Assembly (NCBI GenBank): GCA_030077755.1
Contig: JAQJZZ010000004.1
Location: 496,001-560,000 of the forward strand
Length of the DNA stretch: 64,000 nucleotides
Direction of reading: 5' to 3'
From: Filosporella fistucella
Taxonomy: Eukaryota > Ascomycota > Leotiomycetes > Helotiales
The notes under the pieces were generated by a model that saw only the letters and a list, made by a program, of their open reading frames with translations, was not told where the DNA came from and searched no databases. This document shows positions 58,358-64,000 of this stretch, piece by piece (the stretch's first letter is position 1; each line of letters opens with the position of its first letter). Made by a program: the position numbers and the translations under genes.

Positions 58358-61300
58358 ATGGGAATTCTCAAGTTGCCTTGGGGTTTGACTGGTGCCCTAT
58401 TGGCAGCTACATATCTTCATTCTCTATGTGTATCTGCTGGCCCCTCCATAAATGTGGGGTTGAAGACCTCCTTCTCTTCGGCACCATACCTTCTTGAATT
58501 ATTGTATGCAAGCTATTGAATTCTCATATGAAATACTAATTTTGTGCTAGGGAAACTGCTGCAAACGAAAATTCTACCTCTTACTTTCCTCTTCTCGATC
58601 GCATCGCAGACGGTCATTTTTCTAAAGCTAAAACCGACAAGGAACTATACGAGCTGTTCCTGAAAGTCTTGAAAGATGACGGGCACATGCAAGATCCTGA
58701 GACGTTGTCTTCATACCAATTTGCCTTGTCTATGCGATCGTCGGCTCCCCGTATCGAGGCACATTATCAGTATTATCACACAGCCGCTGAACCATCCCTG
58801 AAAGTGGAACAAGACTCATCATGTCCTGTTTGGGTGTTGTTCAACGGCAAGCAGTATTGCTCTCCTTCCCTTGAGGACTCTCATGGTGATGTTAAGGGAA
58901 CATCGTAAGTTGTCAGTCAAATTGCCAAAGGTTTTAAACACTTACAAAGCGTAGACAAATTCAAGCACTACCATTTGATCGAGTTCTCGGAAACCTTTCA
59001 GCACCTGCTTCAATATTGTATGCTGATATCAACTCCCCAGCCTTTGGAAAGTTCCACAAGACTTTAGTCAAGACAGCCCGAGAGGGAAGAACCTCTTATC
59101 GAGTCCGTCATAGGAAGTCATTGACAGCAGAGTCTAAATCTCTCATCATTCCTGGGTACGGAGTAGAACTTGCCCTAAAGCGGACCGATTATATTGTGAT
59201 CGACGATCGCGAAGGGGATGAAGCAAAAGCACCAGCAGCTCCGACTGAAAAAGAAGTCAAGTTTGAGGATGAAGAACTAGCAGACCTCAAGCCTCTGTCT
59301 ACCACGGAGCTGTTCTCTCTTGGGCTCAATGCAGCTAGTTTCATTATGCAGAGCGAAGAGCCACTTGACACTCTTATCAAGTTGACGCAAGATTTCCCAA
59401 AATATTCCAGTGCAGTAGCATCTCACAACGCCACAGCAGAATTTCTCACTGAGCATGAGCAGAATCGGGCTCTACTAGTACCTGCAGGATACAACATCAT
59501 ATGGATGAACGGTGTCCAATTGGTTGATCGTCAGATAGAGGCATCGGACTTGCTTGAGGTTATGCGTAAAGAGCGGAAACTTATTAATGGAGTCCGAGAT
59601 CTTGGTCTGACTGGACCTGAAGCAATCCAATTGTTGTCGCATAATGATATTGCATCTGTCAAAGGCGATGGAGAGCCTCAAAGATTTGATTGGAGAGATG
59701 AAAATGAGGGAGGAAACGCCATCATTTGGATGAACAACATTGCGAAAGATAAGCGGTATGAGGATTGGCCGTCGTCTTTAGCAGCAGTAAGTAATTCCGA
59801 AATCCAATTTGAGCATGGCTGAAATTGATAGATGCTTCAACGAACCTACCCTGGTCAACTTCCTACTGTCCGAAGAGATGTCCATAATCTGATTTTACCT
59901 ATGGACTTTACAAATCCAGAGGACGTCATACTTGTAGTTGACACCCTTCTGAGCTTTGTCAAGCGAAAGCTATCTCTTCGCATTGGGCTTATCCCCATCA
60001 CCAAAACCCCGCAGTCTCTGGAGCAGGCTAGAGTTTTGTATTATTTGATCGATACATATGGATTGCAGGCCGCTCTTGGCTACCTCGAGACAGCCTATGC
60101 AACCAAGAAACTGGCCAGTCCAAACAAATCAACCTTCGCTTCAGTGATCGAGGGACGCAAAGTTCGGCCCGAAAAGGTCGAAAGACCAATGGAAGAAATG
60201 CTCAAGACTGATGATTATCAAACTCAAATCGAGGCATCCCGAAACTGGATCCGAAGGCTTTCTGCTGATAGCAAGATCCCACCTATGTTTGTAAACGGAG
60301 TCGCTCTACCCCGCGACGAGAACTGGCTGCAATCTATGAGCCAGAGGGTCACCAGTGATTTACAGCATATCCAGCAAGCCATTTTCCAAGACGTCTTTAC
60401 AGAAGACTCATGGCTGCCGGAATTCTGGTTGGCTGCGGCTGCGAAACGCCGCAATGCCGTTGTTGTCCCAGAAGATGAAAAAACATTGAAGATTTTCGAT
60501 GTCAACAAATTAGTCACAGAAAATCCGGGTTTACTGGACGTGTTACCACGTGTCAAGGTCAATTTGATGTCCACGAAAGCATTCTGGGCCCATATGGTAG
60601 TGGTAGCCGACTTGGAATCCGCAGCTGGCGCGAAACTTCTTACGACCGCCGCAGTCTTCCAGGAAGGAAATCCTACCATTGAGCTTACTGTCATACATAA
60701 TCCAGGCTCAAATATGATTGATTCTGGTCTCAGCAATGATATCTTCGCCTACATGTCCAAGAACTCGAACAACGCATTCCCAAGTATCAATGATCTCATT
60801 TCAATCCTCAGCGGGGAGAGTGCAGAGTTCGACTCAAAGCTTCAACAGGAAGCCAACGATTATTGGCATGCTGCGGATGGATTTGTGAAAGCCTTGAAAC
60901 TTAGAGCTGGAGAGAATGCCATCCTGTTGAATGGCCGCCTCGTGGGGCCAATTCCCAGCGACCCAGAATTCGACAACGAAGACTTCATACAGCTGTTGTC
61001 TTACGAAAGCACTAAGCGTATCAGCCCAGCTTTTACTGCCTTGGAGTCGCTTGGCCTGACGGAGAAAATTGCCGATCCTCTTGCCTTTGCCAAGATCTCA
61101 TCAATTGTAGCTATTTCTACGATATCCGATACCCCAGACGGGATTTTCGAGTCGGCGTCTACACTCAGGATGAACCAGTTTGGGATCTGGAACTCATCTC
61201 ACACCGCAATCGAGATTGGAAATCCAGAAACGGCTACTATTCAAATAACATGTCTTTTGGACCCTGCAAGCTCGCAAGGTCAAAGATGGGTTCCTCTGCT

Positions 61301-62981
61301 AAAAGTCCTATCCGAACTTGAGGGGGTGTCCTTGAAGCTGTTCCTAAATCCCAAGGAACGCCTGTCAGAATTACCAGTTAAGCGATTCTACAGATATGTT
61401 CTTGAGTCAAAGCCTACCTTCGATGATTCTGGTGCCTTGAAATCACTTGGCGCCACGTTCGCGGGTGTTCCACAAGAAGCTTTGCTTACTGTCGGATTGG
61501 ATATCCCTCCAGCTTGGTTAGTTGCTCCCAAGGATTCAGTCCATGATCTGGACAACATCAAGCTCAGCTCTATCAAGACCGACGTTGACGCACTATATGA
61601 ACTGGAACACATACTGATCGAAGGTCATTCTCGTGAAATCCCAGGTGGTCAAGCTCCTCGCGGCGCTCAGCTCGTCCTGGGAACTGAAAGAGATCCCCAT
61701 ACAGCGGACACGATTATCATGGCCAATCTTGGATATTTCCAATTCAAAGCAAACCCCGGATTCTACAAGATCAGCCTTCAAGAGGGCCGTAGCGAAGAGA
61801 TATTTCATATCGACAGTCTTGGATCTCATGGATGGAGTCCCGTCCCTGGAGATGAATCTACAGAGGTTGTATTGATGAGCTTCCAGGGCACTACCCTGTA
61901 CCCAAGAATCTCCCGAAAGGAGGGAATGGAAAAGGAAGACGTCCTGGAAGCGAAAGTAGACGACAAGATGGATTTCGTATCTCGTGGCCTCAGCTTCGCT
62001 CAAGGAATTCTTGGCAAGGGAAAGACAGTTACAACATCAGAAGAAGAACATGCCGAGATCAACATCTTCTCTGTTGCCAGTGGGCATCTTTACGAACGCA
62101 TGCTGAACATCATGATGGTCAGCGTCATGAAGCACACCAACCATACCGTCAAGTTTTGGTTCATCGAACAGTTTCTCTCCCCATCTTTCAAAGACTTCAT
62201 TCCCTACCTTGCCGCAGAGTATGGTTTCAAATACGAAATGGTGACATACAAATGGCCTCACTGGCTCCGAGCTCAAACAGAGAAGCAGCGTGAGATCTGG
62301 GGCTACAAGATCCTCTTCCTTGACGTCCTGTTCCCTCTCTCCCTCGACAAAGTCATCTTCGTCGATGCCGACCAAATCGTCCGTACAGATATGATTGAGC
62401 TCGTGAATCATGACTTGAAAGGGGCTCCCTACGGTTTCACCCCCATGTGTGACAGCCGTACTGAGATGGAGGGTTTCCGCTTTTGGAAACAAGGCTACTG
62501 GGAGAAGTTCTTGCGCGGTCTCCCTTACCATATCTCCGCCCTCTATGTGGTCGATCTCCATCGCTTCCGCCAAATCGCCGCCGGTGATCGCCTGCGTCAA
62601 CAATACCACCAACTGTCTGCTGATCCTAATTCCCTCTCGAATCTCGACCAAGATTTGCCCAATCACATGCAATCCGTCCTTCCCATCCATAGTCTCCCTC
62701 AAGAATGGCTCTGGTGTGAAACATGGTGTAGTGATGAAGCATTGAAGGAGGCGAAGACAATCGATTTATGCAACAACCCGCTCACGAAAGAGCCCAAGCT
62801 AGATCGAGCTAGAAGACAGGTGCCGGAGTGGACTGTATATGATGATGAGATTGCGGCTGTGGATAGGAAGAGAAAGGGCCTGGGTGTGGAGAAGAATCCG
62901 AAGAGTAGAACATTGGAGGATCTGCCTGTTAGTGCAACGAGCGAGGCTAAAGCAACGAAGAGCAAGAAAGATGAGTTGTAG
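58358..62981 (+). CDS. UDP-glucose:glycoprotein glucosyltransferase (UGGT)
   Basis: Exons 58358-58503, 58551-58904, 58955-59786 and 59832-62981 give 1493 residues. The N-terminus is a signal peptide (WGLTGALLAATYLHSLCVSA). The long folding-sensor region has thioredoxin-like segments (for example LPFDRVLGNLSAPASILYAD). The GT24 catalytic domain occupies about residues 1185-1440, with NIFSVASGHLYERML, the metal-binding DxD in VIFVDADQIVRTD (about 1288) and LPQEWLWCETWC. The protein ends SKKDEL, an ER-retrieval signal. UGGT re-glucosylates misfolded N-glycoproteins in the ER lumen so that they rebind calnexin. Length, order and retrieval signal are all as expected for the family. Confidence 0.96.
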
Positions 62982-64000
62982 ATAGTAGAAGTGAGCATCT
63001 GCTTTCAGATTTTGCGTGTATACATACTTTGCTTGCGAATCTTAGACTTCCCATAGGCCTCACGCGCAAGTGTTACTTTCGAAATATGATTTGATCCAGA
63101 AGTCTGGGATTGTGCTTCCTTCATTCTTTACCTGCTCGGAATCTCATATCAGACTTGTCTTCGTGCACTATTCTCTTACCTGTCCCTGTAAGTTCGAGCA
63201 GCGCAAAATTCGTAGTAGTTCTACATCTCGGGCGAAAAGTGTAACAGAACTATGCTCTCCTTGCCTTGAATCATGAATTCATCGGCTCTGTGCAATTACT
63301 CTAGGCACATTCGCTCCCTTCAATATCCTGAGTTCCTAAACACTCAATAACGTGATAGTATTCTTTCAATCGACTGTAGCTTGATTTGGCGGACCCTCTC
63401 TCGTCCTGAAAGTCGTATCGGTCATGAATACACGTGGAGAATCTGGCACAGGTGTAGTTAGCAACATGATCATCAATGACAAGGCAAATTCGTACCAGAC
63501 CCACCTTCTTAAATAAACCCGGTCGTTCCATTTGCAATCGTTATGAGACCAGATTCTTTCAAGTATTCTGTGCACGGCGTTTGGTTGTCGCTCACCGTGT
63601 TTATGGTCCTAGCTTCTGTGATGAGATATAGATCGATCCGTTCCGCTTGCTGTCGAGCCTGTGACACTTGTATTAGGTCCTCGTATTGATATTGTCGTAG
63701 TGACATGATCTTCGATTATCGAGCTGCGCCGAGCATGAAGGAGGGGTAGGAGAGTTTTGAGGAGACTAGCTGTCTGACATGTATGTAAGTTCCATCACAG
63801 TCGACAGAACAGCGATGGTTGAATCGGAAAGATACATGTAGAGAATGAAGAACAGTTTAATGATTCCAGACTTGATCTCACCAAAGCACACAAGTCAGAG
63901 AGAACGAAACAACTTTAGTCAATCAAACGGATTCAGACTAGATATTGTCAGCAGTAGATATTTCGACTGTGCTTATCCGGAGCTTGTTGCTTGCCTATTT
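62982..64000. other. 3' flank of UGGT and unassigned sequence
   Basis: Minus-strand frames at 63301-63706 overlap one another and may belong to a gene cut by the window end or to nothing. No domain was recognised. No tRNA or repeat was seen. Confidence 0.4.

Noticed and set aside
63301..63706. Minus-strand gene at the right end
   Set aside because: Overlapping short frames without a domain, and the window ends too soon to test a splice model.

Overview
This window comes from the nuclear genome of a filamentous ascomycete (Pezizomycotina). The introns are short (about 43-75 nt in most genes) with GTAAGT-like donors and CTAAC/CTGAC branch sites. The gene families (tachykinin-type transcription-factor relatives, Chs4/SEL1 regulator, Lee1-type CCCH protein, F-box-like relics) are typical of Leotiomycetes/Helotiales, but that placement is an inference. 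There are no operons, CRISPR arrays or bacterial features. The exon chains of fourteen genes were joined by hand; each total divides by three and ends in a stop codon, which is the main internal check on those models.

Layout. 1-7.3 kb is accessory: a secreted Ser/Ala/Gln repeat protein whose signal peptide lies on a separate small exon, an LTR-like relic about 20 nt after its stop, and a frameshifted F-box-like pseudogene. 7.3-10.4 kb holds two divergent regulator-type genes (a tachykinin-family/Fungal_trans_2-like protein and a bZIP factor). 11.3-14.1 kb holds a convergent pair: an intracellular subtilase and a small protein that I infer to be gasdermin-like. This resembles the known fungal HET-Q2/HET-Q1 protease and pore-former arrangement and is the most interesting locus. 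An unrecognised gene (15.1-16.0 kb), a GPI-anchored surface protein (17.5-18.4 kb), an AT-rich RIP-like block and a CCCH zinc-finger gene follow.

24.8-64 kb is mostly conserved housekeeping: a C2H2-like gene with unclear 5' end, ribosomal protein uL15 (RPL28), the DDK kinase CDC7 head-to-head with condensin subunit CND1, an intron-containing tRNA, helicase CHL1 (with an 8-nt microexon inside its Walker A motif), a Chs4/Skt5 chitin-synthase activator whose CaaX box is completed by a 12-nt last exon, meiotic HOP2, a BTB protein with a Gln/Asn-rich prion-like region, a small unknown gene, proteasome subunit RPN12, coatomer alpha (COPA), and UDP-glucose:glycoprotein glucosyltransferase (UGGT) ending in KDEL.

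Functional groupings. CDC7, CND1, CHL1 and HOP2 all act in DNA replication, chromosome structure or recombination. COPA and UGGT, divergent from one 0.5-kb promoter region, both serve the early secretory pathway. RPN12 is proteasomal. Several genes have introns that could change the protein if retained (bZIP, small gene at 50.5 kb).
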